Source: Polynucleobacter sp. AP-Ainpum-60-G11 (GTDB lineage: Bacteria > Pseudomonadota > Gammaproteobacteria > Burkholderiales > Burkholderiaceae). Taken from it: a DNA stretch of 64,000 nucleotides. Positions within the stretch are counted from its first letter, which is position 1. The number at the start of each line of letters is the position of its first letter. The translations under genes and the position numbers were made by a program. Below the pieces are notes generated by a model. It searched no databases. It saw nothing but the letters and a program-made list of their open reading frames with translations, and was not told the origin of the DNA. Location: contig NZ_CP061318.1 in assembly GCF_018688375.1 (NCBI RefSeq), positions 124,001-188,000 of the forward strand. The letters are read 5' to 3'. Below, piece after piece: positions 18,424-27,182 of this stretch.

Positions 18424-19146
18424 TTACTCAGGCAGTTTTATATGCCCTGCAGCAAATCGTAAGGCCTCTATGGAGTAGGGGGCATTATCAGATTTGTGAA
18501 GCTGCTGAGGAAGCGTGGGAATGACGCCTAGAAAAGGCGCAAATATCCTCTCTTTTAAGGATTGAATATTTTCGTCTAAAAGAGGCATTTCCTCCGAAAG
18601 CGTGTTCGCTACCCAGCCAGCAATAGTTAACTGTCGTGACTGAATTGCTTCACAGGAGAGTAAGGCGTGATTAATGCAGCCCAAACGCATGCCGACTACA
18701 AGGATGACTGGTAAGTCCATCGCCTGCGCTACATCCCCTAAATCTTCTTCGTTGTTCAAGGGAACTAAAAATCCACCCGCACCTTCAACTACTACCGAAT
18801 CAAATGCGGAAGTTAATGTATTGAATGCATCCAGGATCAGGGTGGCATCTAAACGAACCTTCTTTTTCTGGGCAACAAGGTGCGGTGCAGCTGCTTCATC
18901 CAAAATATACGGGCAAAGATTCTGCTCCTGAGAATTTAATCCTGAGGCAATTCTTAATGTCTCTAGGTCTTCATTGAATTTTTGGCCGCTAGAGTTGGTA
19001 TAGGTGCCAGCCACTACGGGTTTAAAACCGATTGTGCTTGCACCCATCTCTCTCAATTTAAGAATGAGAGCGCCGCTGATTAAAGTTTTTCCGACTTCAG
19101 TATCAGTGCCTGTGACAAAAAATCCAGCAGGTGCATTTAATGTCAT
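18424..19146 (-). CDS. bioD: Dethiobiotin synthase
   Basis: ATP-dependent closure of the ureido ring of 7,8-diaminopelargonate with CO2. 240 residues, P-loop GTDTEVGKT at about 13-21, and the catalytic Lys in GFKPVVAGT. The VVEGAGGFLVPL motif binds the substrate and metal. Its ATG overlaps the bioF stop by 4 nt, so bioA-bioF-bioD are translationally coupled. Confidence 0.96.
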   Translation of the reverse strand: MTLNAPAGFFVTGTDTEVGKTLISGALILKLREMGASTIGFKPVVAGTYTNSSGQKFNEDLETLRIASGLNSQEQNLCPYILDEAAAPHLVAQKKKVRLDATLILDAFNTLTSAFDSVVVEGAGGFLVPLNNEEDLGDVAQAMDLPVILVVGMRLGCINHALLSCEAIQSRQLTIAGWVANTLSEEMPLLDENIQSLKERIFAPFLGVIPTLPQQLHKSDNAPYSIEALRFAAGHIKLPE

Positions 19147-20372
19147 GAATTATTTCCAACTTTTTGTTCGATGACTTGTAATGTCTTAATGAGTTCACGC
19201 AAATCATCGACACCGTGGTTAGCCGAGAAGGTTATGCGTAGTCTAGAGCTGCCAACGGGAACAGTAGGTGGACGAATTGCTGGAATCCAATAACCCGCCT
19301 CATCCAGGAGACTAGCTGCTGCCAATGCATTTGCATTACTTCCCAATATGACTGGTTGAATTGGAGTGGACGAAGGGGTTTTTTCCCAGATATGGAAAGT
19401 CATTTCATCGCGCCAAATCTGAATTAGCTCATTGAGTTTTTTTCGGCGAGCAATGCCTTCATCACCTTCGATTAACGCAAGGCTGCTGAGTAGAGTATGC
19501 GCAATCGCCGGTGGTGTAGCGGTGCTATAAATGTAGGGGCGTCCCTTTTGGATAAGCCACTCAATAAACGGTGCAGCTGCGCAAATAAATGCGCCGCTAA
19601 CGCCAGCTGCCTTACCAAGTGTGCCGACATAAATGATTCGCTCTGAATGCACGCCCGCTTGCTCCAAAATACCATGACCCTGATCGCCAAGCACGCCAAA
19701 TCCATGGGCGTCATCCACCATTAACAAAGCATCATATTGTTCGGCAATGTGCAGTAGTTTTTCTACGGGCGCGATATCCCCATCCATGCTGAATACGCCA
19801 TCGACCACAATCAACTTAAGGGAATGGGTATCTTGCTTTAGCGATTCCTCGAGCGAATCGAGTTTTTGGTGATCAAACAAAGTCACCTTGGCCTTAGTTT
19901 GTGCGCTTGCCAGGCGGACGCCATCAATCAAGGAGGCGTGATTGAGTTTGGCTGAGTAAATACTGGCTTGACCCTGCTCGGCAAGTCTAGCAAGTCCAGT
20001 AATGGCGTTGATATTGGCAAGATAGCCAGTGCTAAAGAACAGTGCCCTTGCATTGGGAATATGCTTTTCCTCGCAGGCAGCTAATTTTTTTTCAAGCAAA
20101 TCATGTGCAATGCTATGACCGCTAATGAGGTGCGATGCGCCGCTCCCAACCCCATACAGTCTTGCGCCTTCCGTAAGCGCGGCAACTAATTTGGGATGGT
20201 TTGCTAGACCTAGGTAGTCATTACTACAAAACATTTTTAGCTCTCGCTCACCAACGCGTGCCTTGGTGTCGCAAGGTGATTCGGTAGTTCGCAGCTTGCG
20301 TCTCAGTAGTTGCGCGTCTAAGTCGGCAATCTGTTGCTCCGCCATATCGCGAGCTTTAAAGTGTGCACTCAT
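19143..20372 (-). CDS. bioF: 8-amino-7-oxononanoate synthase
   Basis: PLP enzyme condensing pimeloyl-ACP/CoA with L-alanine. 409 residues. PLP contacts are visible: DDAHGFGVLG (about 220-229) and the Schiff-base lysine in VGTLGKAAGVSG (Lys254). The FCSNDYLGLA motif near 48-57 is conserved in alpha-oxoamine synthases. Overlaps bioA by 4 nt upstream and bioD by 4 nt downstream. Confidence 0.96.
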   Translation of the reverse strand: MSAHFKARDMAEQQIADLDAQLLRRKLRTTESPCDTKARVGERELKMFCSNDYLGLANHPKLVAALTEGARLYGVGSGASHLISGHSIAHDLLEKKLAACEEKHIPNARALFFSTGYLANINAITGLARLAEQGQASIYSAKLNHASLIDGVRLASAQTKAKVTLFDHQKLDSLEESLKQDTHSLKLIVVDGVFSMDGDIAPVEKLLHIAEQYDALLMVDDAHGFGVLGDQGHGILEQAGVHSERIIYVGTLGKAAGVSGAFICAAAPFIEWLIQKGRPYIYSTATPPAIAHTLLSSLALIEGDEGIARRKKLNELIQIWRDEMTFHIWEKTPSSTPIQPVILGSNANALAAASLLDEAGYWIPAIRPPTVPVGSSRLRITFSANHGVDDLRELIKTLQVIEQKVGNNS

Positions 20373-21715
20373 ACCAGCACCTGATTAAGAGCGCGCTCTA
20401 CAGAGGCGCCCATTTGTATTGCTTCCTCTGAAGAGAGAATGTACGGTGGCATCACATAAATCGTATTGCCAATCGGTCTAATGAGAATGCCTTCTGCCAT
20501 GCTTGCTGAAAACATGTCTCGTGAAAACGTAGCTGAATTTTTTAGTGCTGCGAGTTTGATATCAAAGGCTAGGATCATGCCCTGCTGGCGCCAATGTTCG
20601 ATGCGAGGATCTGCTTTTGCCCAAGCAAATGCATTAGCAAGATCTTTGCTGCGTTCAAGATTTTTTTCAAGAACAGATTCGGTTTCAAAAATTTCTAAAC
20701 ACGCAAGCGCTGCAGCGCATGCTAATGGATTGCCTGTATAGGAATGCGAGTGTAAGAAGCCTTGTTGCATTTGATCGCCATAAAAGGCGCGATAAATTTT
20801 GTCAGTCGTCATGGAGAGCGACAGCGGAAGGTAGCCGCCACTAATGCCTTTAGACAGCGTCAAGAAGTCCGGCCAAATTCCCGCATGTTCACAAGCAAAA
20901 AACTTTCCTGATCGACCGCAGCCTACTGCGATCTCATCTGCGATGAGATGAATGCTATAGCGATCGCAGAGTGATCGCACTAAGCGTAAATATTCTGGTG
21001 AGTACATCGCCATTTGTCCTGCGCATTGAACGAGTGGTTCCACAATGATGGCGGCAATATGGTGATGTTCTGTTTCTAGTAGCGCCTCTAATTTTTTTGC
21101 AGCTTGTCTAGCAACATCATCAGCACTTTCACCAAGCTTTACTTTGCGCGCATCAGGTGAAGGGACGGTAAAAACATCTTGTAAAAGTGAGCCATAGGCT
21201 TCACGAAAGATTGCAACATCGGTGACTGCTAATGCACCTAAAGTTTCTCCGTGGTAGCCATTTTCTAAACAGACAAATTTTTTCTTTTGCGCTTGATTGT
21301 TCAGACGCCAAAAGTGATGACTCATCTTCAAAGCAATCTCTACTGCAGAAGCGCCATCGGATGCAAAAAAAACGTGACCCAAATGACCTTGAGTTAAAGC
21401 AGACAGTTTCTCGGAAAGCGCTACTACAGGTGGGTGAGTAAATCCGGCGAGCATGACATGCTCAATTTTTTCAAGTTGCTCAGTAATGGCTTGATTGATG
21501 CGTGGATTGGAGTGGCCAAACAGATTGGTCCACCAAGAGCTAATGCAATCCAGCAGCGCATTTCCCTTGTCATCAAAGAGCCAAGCACCCTTACCCTTGG
21601 TAATGGCAATTAATGGCAATGACTCGTGATGCTTCATCTGAGTGCAGGGATGCCAAACAGCATCTAGGCTGCGATCAACCAGAGAGGTTTGATTTGGATC
21701 AGAAATAAGCTTCAT
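20369..21715 (-). CDS. bioA: Adenosylmethionine-8-amino-7-oxononanoate aminotransferase
   Basis: PLP aminotransferase that uses S-adenosylmethionine as amino donor to make 7,8-diaminopelargonate. 448 residues; WHPCTQM near the N-terminus and SSWWTNLFGHSNP are BioA signatures, and the PLP lysine lies in TLSKGISGGYLPL (Lys289). First gene of the leftward biotin unit. Divergent from bioB across 89 bases, where both promoters should be; I saw no convincing regulator palindrome there. Confidence 0.96.
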   Translation of the reverse strand: MKLISDPNQTSLVDRSLDAVWHPCTQMKHHESLPLIAITKGKGAWLFDDKGNALLDCISSWWTNLFGHSNPRINQAITEQLEKIEHVMLAGFTHPPVVALSEKLSALTQGHLGHVFFASDGASAVEIALKMSHHFWRLNNQAQKKKFVCLENGYHGETLGALAVTDVAIFREAYGSLLQDVFTVPSPDARKVKLGESADDVARQAAKKLEALLETEHHHIAAIIVEPLVQCAGQMAMYSPEYLRLVRSLCDRYSIHLIADEIAVGCGRSGKFFACEHAGIWPDFLTLSKGISGGYLPLSLSMTTDKIYRAFYGDQMQQGFLHSHSYTGNPLACAAALACLEIFETESVLEKNLERSKDLANAFAWAKADPRIEHWRQQGMILAFDIKLAALKNSATFSRDMFSASMAEGILIRPIGNTIYVMPPYILSSEEAIQMGASVERALNQVLV

Positions 21716-21804
21716 GTTTGGTATTTGACCACTAGTTTTTCCTAATTTAGGCCTGTATCTGTTATGTTTATGCCTTGAATTGATCTATTTTCTGGAATTC
21801 GACC

Positions 21805-22842
21805 ATGCAGGCCACCCAAACTACTGAAAAACCCCTCACCCAAGTCAAATCTCAAAAGGATTTGCATAAAGAGGTCGATGCATCGGGCGCTTGGTCGGTT
21901 GCTCAAATTGAGGCTCTATTTGCCCTCCCATTTAGTGAATTGATGTTTAAAGCGCAGGAGACCCATCGCGCCAACTTCCCTGATGGCGATGTGGAATTAG
22001 CTACGCTCTTGTCCATTAAGACTGGCGGCTGCCCTGAAGATTGTGGCTATTGCCCTCAGGCAGCCCGTTACGACACTGACGTGAAGGCCAATAAGTTGAT
22101 GGATTTGGACGAGGTGCTTGAGGCGGCTAAGGCTGCTAAAGCAGCAGGATCAAACCGTTTTTGTATGGGAGCCGCTTGGCGGGAGCCTAAAGACCGCGAT
22201 ATTGAAAAAGTCACCGCCATGATTAAGGGAGTGAAAGCTTTAGGCCTTGAAACCTGCGCCACCCTAGGGATGCTAGAGGCTAATCAGGCTCAAGCCCTTC
22301 AGGAAGCAGGCTTGGACTTCTATAACCACAATTTGGATACCAGCGAAGACTTCTATCGCTCAGTCATCTCTACTCGGGGATATCAAGACCGTTTAGATAC
22401 GATTTCTAATGTACGTGCAGCCGGTATGTCAGTTTGTTGCGGCGGCATTGTGGGCATGGGTGAATCCCGTGAACAGCGTGCAGCTTTCTTGGCCCGCTTG
22501 GCCAATTTAAGCCCATATCCAGAGTCAGTTCCAATTAACCACCTGGTTCCTGTTGCGGGCACTCCTTTGGCAGATCAGAAGCCCTTAGATCCACTGGAAT
22601 TCGTCAGAACTATTGCTGTTGCTCGCATCACGATGCCGCGTGCACGGGTGCGTTTATCGGCTGGTCGGCAGGAGCTCGGCAGGGCAGTTCAGGCCATGTG
22701 CTTCCAGGCTGGAGCGAATTCTATTTTCTATGGTGAGCAACTACTCACTACCGGTAATCCCGAGGCAGAACAGGACCGTGAGCTTTTGGCTGAGTTGGGT
22801 TTGAAGACTAAGCAAAGCTGCAAAGCAGAGGTTTTGGTCTAG
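21805..22842 (+). CDS. bioB: Biotin synthase
   Basis: Radical SAM enzyme inserting sulfur into dethiobiotin. 345 residues. The [4Fe-4S] cysteines are in [10 protein letters not shown] (Cys76, Cys80, Cys83); further conserved cysteines for the [2Fe-2S] cluster occur in [18 protein letters not shown] and [12 protein letters not shown]. The N-terminal 25 residues are a variable extension. Divergent from bioA, and followed 12 nt later by coq7 on the same strand. Confidence 0.97.
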   Translation: MQATQTTEKPLTQVKSQKDLHKEVDASGAWSVAQIEALFALPFSELMFKAQETHRANFPDGDVELATLLSIKTGGCPEDCGYCPQAARYDTDVKANKLMDLDEVLEAAKAAKAAGSNRFCMGAAWREPKDRDIEKVTAMIKGVKALGLETCATLGMLEANQAQALQEAGLDFYNHNLDTSEDFYRSVISTRGYQDRLDTISNVRAAGMSVCCGGIVGMGESREQRAAFLARLANLSPYPESVPINHLVPVAGTPLADQKPLDPLEFVRTIAVARITMPRARVRLSAGRQELGRAVQAMCFQAGANSIFYGEQLLTTGNPEAEQDRELLAELGLKTKQSCKAEVLV

Positions 22843-22854
22843 TTTTTCAAGCCT

Positions 22855-23484
22855 ATGGCGCTAATTGATCGCTTCATTATTGAGTTTGATACAGCCTTGC
22901 GCTCGGTAGTTGGGGGAGCTCATGCCCATCGCCCAACCCCAGGTTCGGATATTCAATCTACTGCATTGCTAGATGTCAAAGAGCGAGAGCATGCTGCTGG
23001 ATTAATGCGTGTCAATCACGTGGGTGAGGTTTGTGCCCAAGCTCTCTATCAGTCCCAAAAATTAGTGGCCCGTAATCCTGAAATTCGGCAGATGTTGGAT
23101 CATTCTGGCCAAGAGGAAATGGATCATTTAGCTTGGTGCGAAACACGTCTTCAGGAGTTAGGTTCGCACACGAGTTATCTCAATCCAATTTGGTATGCAG
23201 GATCCTTTGCAATCGGCCTGGCTGCTGGCTTAGCGGGCGATAAGTGGAGTTTAGGATTTGTTGCTGAAACAGAAAAACAAGTAGAGAATCACCTCGAAAG
23301 CCATCTTCAAAAATTGCCTATAGAAGATGAGCGTTCTCGAGCTATTGTTGATCAAATGCGCATCGATGAAATCGAGCATGGACAAGCTGCCATTTCTGCT
23401 GGAGGTGCGGCCTTGCCGGAGCCGATTCAGAAGTTAATGCAGGCGATGTCCAAAGTCATGACAAGCACTGCTTACAAAATCTAG
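22855..23484 (+). CDS. coq7: Coq7-type 3-demethoxyubiquinol 3-hydroxylase
   Basis: Di-iron carboxylate hydroxylase of ubiquinone synthesis that replaces the flavoprotein UbiF in many betaproteobacteria. 209 residues; the metal-binding Glu/His motifs are [35 protein letters not shown] and DEIEHGQAA. Twelve bases after bioB, so likely co-transcribed with it. It acts with the UbiH-type enzyme at 5889-7163 and IspB at 60163-61167 in the same pathway. Confidence 0.95.
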   Translation: MALIDRFIIEFDTALRSVVGGAHAHRPTPGSDIQSTALLDVKEREHAAGLMRVNHVGEVCAQALYQSQKLVARNPEIRQMLDHSGQEEMDHLAWCETRLQELGSHTSYLNPIWYAGSFAIGLAAGLAGDKWSLGFVAETEKQVENHLESHLQKLPIEDERSRAIVDQMRIDEIEHGQAAISAGGAALPEPIQKLMQAMSKVMTSTAYKI

Positions 23485-23519
23485 TTCTAAGTTAATAATT
23501 TTGTTTAATTTGATTCAGA

Positions 23520-23541
23520 ATACTGTTTATTAATACAGTAT
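23520..23541. promoter_or_regulatory. LexA-like palindrome (possible SOS box)
   Basis: A 22-base perfect palindromic arrangement with arms ATACTGT and ACAGTAT around TTATTAAT. Its core CTGT-N8-ACAG is the classical LexA operator shared by gamma- and betaproteobacteria. It lies 36 nt after coq7 and 215 nt before mraZ. No ORF of convincing size lies between it and mraZ on either strand. It could instead be a chance hairpin in AT-rich DNA. Confidence 0.5.
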
Positions 23542-23565
23542 ATTTATCTATTATTAGGATAAATA
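23541..23565. repeat. 8-bp inverted repeat next to the LexA-like site
   Basis: TATTTATC and GATAAATA flank nine bases. It starts where the LexA-like palindrome ends, so two stem-loops stand in tandem behind coq7. Without a T-tract it is not a convincing terminator. Confidence 0.35.
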
Positions 23566-23699
23566 GCTAAGACCTATTCTTAAGTATATTTTCCAAGCCA
23601 TTGTTTCAAGTAGCATTTTTATAGGCACCATTTTATTAACACATGACGCTAAGTGTTTGTAATCACTAGGAAATTTCCTAAAAAATTACCCAAAAACAC

Positions 23700-23726
23700 T
23701 TGACCCTCTTATTGCGATCCTCTAAA
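23700..23726 (+). promoter_or_regulatory. Candidate promoter of the division/cell-wall cluster
   Basis: TTGACC at 23700-23705 is a good -35 element, and TCTAAA at 23721-23726 is a possible -10 with a short 15-bp spacer. The start point would fall within or just before the MraZ boxes, as expected for MraZ autorepression. The short spacer lowers confidence. Confidence 0.4.
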
Positions 23727-23727
23727 G

Positions 23728-23752
23728 TGGGAGGAAGTGTGAAAAAGTGGGG
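23728..23752 (+). promoter_or_regulatory. MraZ-binding boxes (three repeats, 10-bp spacing)
   Basis: GTGGG at 23728, GTGTG at 23738 and GTGGG at 23748 are spaced exactly one helical turn apart, directly in front of the mraZ ATG (23756). Tandem TGGG-type repeats with 10-bp spacing are the known operator of MraZ in enterics and mycoplasmas. The third box doubles as the ribosome-binding region. Confidence 0.8.
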
Positions 23753-23755
23753 TAA

Positions 23756-24187
23756 ATGGTGTTTCAAGGTGCGTCAGCTCTCAATTTAGATGCAAAAGGC
23801 CGCATGTCTGTGCCGGCAAAGCATCGTGACGCCTTGTTAGTTCAAGGCGAGGGCCGAATTACGCTCACAAAACACCCCGACGGATGCTTGCTGCTGTTCC
23901 CGCGCCCTGAGTGGGAAACCTTCCGCTCGCGTGTTGCGCAACTGCCAATGGATGCCCATTGGTGGCGACGTATTTTCCTCGGTAATGCTGCGGAAATTGA
24001 TTTGGATAGCGCTGGAAGAATTTTGGTGAGCCCAGAGTTGCGCTCAGCTGCCGGCATTGAAAAAGAAGTGATGCTGCTCGGAATGGGTAGTCATCTGGAG
24101 TTGTGGGACGCCGCTACTTACGCTGCAAAAGAACAGGCTGCCATTGCACAAGGTATGCCTGAAGCCCTGAAGCAATTTAATTTTTGA
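23756..24187 (+). CDS. mraZ: Transcriptional regulator MraZ
   Basis: AbrB-fold DNA-binding protein that autorepresses the dcw cluster. 143 residues in two tandem SpoVT/AbrB-like halves: the first with [15 protein letters not shown] (about 11-25), the second with [16 protein letters not shown] (about 80-95). Its operator repeats lie immediately upstream. First gene of the cluster, 12 nt before rsmH. Confidence 0.96.
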   Translation: MVFQGASALNLDAKGRMSVPAKHRDALLVQGEGRITLTKHPDGCLLLFPRPEWETFRSRVAQLPMDAHWWRRIFLGNAAEIDLDSAGRILVSPELRSAAGIEKEVMLLGMGSHLELWDAATYAAKEQAAIAQGMPEALKQFNF

Positions 24188-24199
24188 TGACAGGGTGCC

Positions 24200-25150
24200 A
24201 TGAACATAACTCATCGCCCAGTATTACTGGCCGAGGCGGTGACGGCGCTGATCAGTGGTCCACGCATCACATCTTCCGAGGCATCAAAAAATCCACTCTT
24301 GATCGATGGAACCTTTGGGCGCGGTGGCCATACGCAAGCACTGCTCTTGCAATTGCCTCCAAGCGCGCAAATGATTTCTTTCGACAAGGATTTAGATGCG
24401 ATCGCAGTAGCGGAAAAAATCAACGATCCCCGTTTACGAATCGTGCACGACAGTTTTGCGCAGATGGACCAGTACGCGGAGCCAGAATCAGTCGATGGAA
24501 TTTTGTTAGACCTTGGGATCAGCTCTCCACAAGTGGACGAAGCGCATCGGGGATTTTCCTTTCGCAAGGATGGCCCGCTGGATATGCGCATGAACACGGA
24601 TCACGGTTTAACGGCGGCAGAATGGTTGGAGCAAGCATCACAAGAGGACATCACGCGCGTGATTAAGACTTATGGTGAGGAACGTTTTGCATTTCAGATC
24701 GCTAAAGCCATTGTGGCAAAGCGAGAAGAGGGCTTGTCTCCAAAAACAACCTTGCAGCTAGCAGGCTTGGTAGCCAGCGTGGTACGCACAAGAGAAGTGG
24801 GGCAAGATCCTGCCACGAGAACTTTCCAAGCTCTCCGAATATTCATTAATCGTGAGTTGGAAGATTTGGAGCTCGGATTGAAGGCTGCGCTCAATTTATT
24901 AAAGCCAGGTGCACGCTTAGCGGTAATCAGTTTTCATTCGCTTGAAGATCGCATCGTGAAGCAATTCATGCAGTCGCACGCGAAGGTTGAAATCCCACGG
25001 GGTTTGCCAGTACGCGATAGAGATCTACCGCAAAGTGCCTTAGAAATTATTGGACGGGTTAAGCCAAGTGATCAGGAGATTCGAGAGAATCCACGTGCTC
25101 GTTCCGCCATCATGCGCGTTGCTGAAAAACGTGCGGGAGTGCCAACTTGA
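24200..25150 (+). CDS. rsmH: 16S rRNA (cytosine-1402-N4)-methyltransferase
   Basis: SAM-dependent methylation of C1402 in the 16S rRNA P site. 316 residues; the SAM-binding segment [14 protein letters not shown] is at about 37-50, followed by [13 protein letters not shown] and the [13 protein letters not shown] motif; the C-terminal [14 protein letters not shown] signature is complete. A GTGCCATG context provides the start at 24200. Overlaps ftsL by 4 nt. Confidence 0.97.
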   Translation: MNITHRPVLLAEAVTALISGPRITSSEASKNPLLIDGTFGRGGHTQALLLQLPPSAQMISFDKDLDAIAVAEKINDPRLRIVHDSFAQMDQYAEPESVDGILLDLGISSPQVDEAHRGFSFRKDGPLDMRMNTDHGLTAAEWLEQASQEDITRVIKTYGEERFAFQIAKAIVAKREEGLSPKTTLQLAGLVASVVRTREVGQDPATRTFQALRIFINRELEDLELGLKAALNLLKPGARLAVISFHSLEDRIVKQFMQSHAKVEIPRGLPVRDRDLPQSALEIIGRVKPSDQEIRENPRARSAIMRVAEKRAGVPT

Positions 25151-25413
25151 ATCGCGCCACGTTGACCTTATTGGTATTGCTATTAGTTTGCGCACTATCT
25201 TTGGTGGCAGCACAGCAGCGTGCACGTAAATTATTTATCTCTTTAGATCGCGCGCAAATTGAAGAGCGTAAATTAAATCAAGACTGGTTACGCTTAGAGT
25301 ATGAGCAGCGCAATTTATCTAAGTCTGCGCGGATTCGCGATGTTGCTCGCAATCAGTTGCGGATGGTGCCTATATCTCCAGAGCGTACTTTGTACCTGAA
25401 GGAGGCTAGATGA
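25147..25413 (+). CDS. ftsL: Cell division protein FtsL
   Basis: Small bitopic septal protein that pairs with FtsB and FtsQ. 88 residues, a transmembrane segment right at the N-terminus (about 4-21, [17 protein letters not shown]) and a periplasmic coiled-coil region. Identity rests on size, topology and fixed position between rsmH and ftsI. Four-nt overlaps on both sides. Confidence 0.92.
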   Translation: MNRATLTLLVLLLVCALSLVAAQQRARKLFISLDRAQIEERKLNQDWLRLEYEQRNLSKSARIRDVARNQLRMVPISPERTLYLKEAR

Positions 25414-27182
25414 GGACGGTAGGTTTTTCTACTACTCCAAATCTAGTATTGCGTCTGCCAATGTGGCGGTCACGCCTCATGCTATTTATGTTGTTCTTCG
25501 TATTCATGCTGTTATTAGTGCGAGCTTTTTGGATTCAGGGTCCGGGCAATGCCTTCTATGAGGCAAAAGGTGTTCGTGGTACGCAGCGCGAGTTAGAGTT
25601 GCCAGCTTCTCGCGGAAAGATATTGGATCGTAATGGCCAAGTGATTGCTACGAGCTTGGAGGCAAAGTCTGTGATTGCCTATAACGACACCGTACCAGAT
25701 GATTTGGCGGTTGATAAGGTGCAAAAGTTAGCAAGACTATTGCAGATCAGCGAATCAGAACTGCGTAAAAAGTTAAAAGAAGATCGTAAGCAGGTTTTCT
25801 TGAAGCGCCAAGTAGATCCCGTGGTGGCGCAACAGATTAAACAATTAGAAATTCCCGGCATTGGCTTAAATAATGAATACCGTCGCTTTTATCCAGAGGG
25901 TGAAGCGATGGCGCACGTTGTTGGTTTTACAAATGTGGAAGATCGTGGTCAAGAGGGTATGGAGCTCTCTCGAGAAAAAGACTTGGCTGGACATCCAGGC
26001 GCGCGTCGAGTGGTTGTAGATCGCCTGGGTCGCGTGGTCGAAGATGTGGCCATTTTGCAGTTGCCACAAAATGGCAAGGATCTGCAACTTTCTATTGATA
26101 GCAAGATTCAGTTTTTAGCCTATAACGCAGTTAAGAGTGCGGTCGAGCAACACCGCGCTAGCGCAGGTGGCGCAGTGGTATTGGACACTCAGACTGGTGA
26201 GATCTTGGCTTTAGCAAATTACCCAAGCTATAACCCTAACGATCGCAAGAAGTTAACGGGTGAGCAGTTGCGTAATCGCGTTTTAACTGACACCTTTGAA
26301 CCCGGCTCGACAATGAAGCCATTAACTGTAGCAATTGCCTTGGAAAAAGGTGTCATTGCTCCCAATACCAATATGGTGATTGGTGCTAAATATTTAGTGG
26401 GGCCTAAACCCATCACAGATACACATCCCTACGGTAATTTAACTGTTTCTCAAATTATTCAAAAATCAAGCAACATTGGTACAGCCAAAATTGCGATGAA
26501 CAATTTAACTGCAGAAGAGATGTGGAATTTCTACACCTCTGTTGGTTTAGGTCAGGCGCCGAAGATTGGATTTCCTGGCGCTGTAGCTGGCACAGTTCAT
26601 CCCTATAAAAAGTGGATGCCAACAGATCAGGCGCGGATTGCTTTTGGTTATGGCATCTCAGGCTCACTTTTTCAAGTTGCTCGTGCTTACACCATCTTTG
26701 CCCGCGATGGAGAATTAGTGCCACTCACGATTGAGCGCAGCCCAGAATTTAAGCCAGGTACACATGTTATTTCCGCTAAGACTGCCATGGAAATGCGAAG
26801 CATGATGGAGTCGGTAACAGAGCCTGGCGGCACTGCAATCAAAGCACAGGCTGAAGGTTATCGTGTTGGCGGAAAAACAGGTACAGCCCATAAATTAGTG
26901 GGTAAGGGCTATGGCAATAAATACCGTGCGTACTTTGCAGGTCTAGCGCCAATTAGTGCGCCACGTATTGTGGTGGCGGTAATGATCGATGAACCAACTG
27001 GCGGGAGTCACTATGGCGGTGATGTAGCTGCACCAGTGTTTTCTACTATTGTGAGTGAAACCTTGCGCACACTGAATGTTGCCCCCGATAGCAATGTGAA
27101 TCAGGCAATGTTGGAAGATAAAAACAGTGTAGATATTCAGAGTGCTGCGGTTAAAACAAATGCCGCGGTTTTAAAGAGATGA
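25410..27182 (+). CDS. ftsI: Peptidoglycan D,D-transpeptidase FtsI (PBP3)
   Basis: Septal transpeptidase. 590 residues: short cytoplasmic tail, one membrane anchor (about 21-42), PBP dimerisation domain (about 60-210), and transpeptidase domain. Active-site motifs are STMK at 300-303 (acylated Ser300), SSN at 353-355 and KTG at 489-491. Works with FtsW encoded downstream. Start overlaps ftsL and the stop overlaps murE by 4 nt. Confidence 0.97.
   Translation: MRTVGFSTTPNLVLRLPMWRSRLMLFMLFFVFMLLLVRAFWIQGPGNAFYEAKGVRGTQRELELPASRGKILDRNGQVIATSLEAKSVIAYNDTVPDDLAVDKVQKLARLLQISESELRKKLKEDRKQVFLKRQVDPVVAQQIKQLEIPGIGLNNEYRRFYPEGEAMAHVVGFTNVEDRGQEGMELSREKDLAGHPGARRVVVDRLGRVVEDVAILQLPQNGKDLQLSIDSKIQFLAYNAVKSAVEQHRASAGGAVVLDTQTGEILALANYPSYNPNDRKKLTGEQLRNRVLTDTFEPGSTMKPLTVAIALEKGVIAPNTNMVIGAKYLVGPKPITDTHPYGNLTVSQIIQKSSNIGTAKIAMNNLTAEEMWNFYTSVGLGQAPKIGFPGAVAGTVHPYKKWMPTDQARIAFGYGISGSLFQVARAYTIFARDGELVPLTIERSPEFKPGTHVISAKTAMEMRSMMESVTEPGGTAIKAQAEGYRVGGKTGTAHKLVGKGYGNKYRAYFAGLAPISAPRIVVAVMIDEPTGGSHYGGDVAAPVFSTIVSETLRTLNVAPDSNVNQAMLEDKNSVDIQSAAVKTNAAVLKR

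Noticed and set aside
21716..21804. BirA or BioR operator between bioA and bioB
   Set aside because: I looked for a long palindrome and saw only short AT-rich repeats without a match I could defend.
23554..23631. 25-codon minus-strand ORF near the LexA-like site as an SOS-induced division inhibitor
   Set aside because: Too short, no clear ribosome site, and no membrane or inhibitor features strong enough to support a coding claim.
24184..24666. 160-codon plus-strand ORF overlapping rsmH
   Set aside because: Out of frame with the conserved methyltransferase and without any family signature; a shadow ORF.
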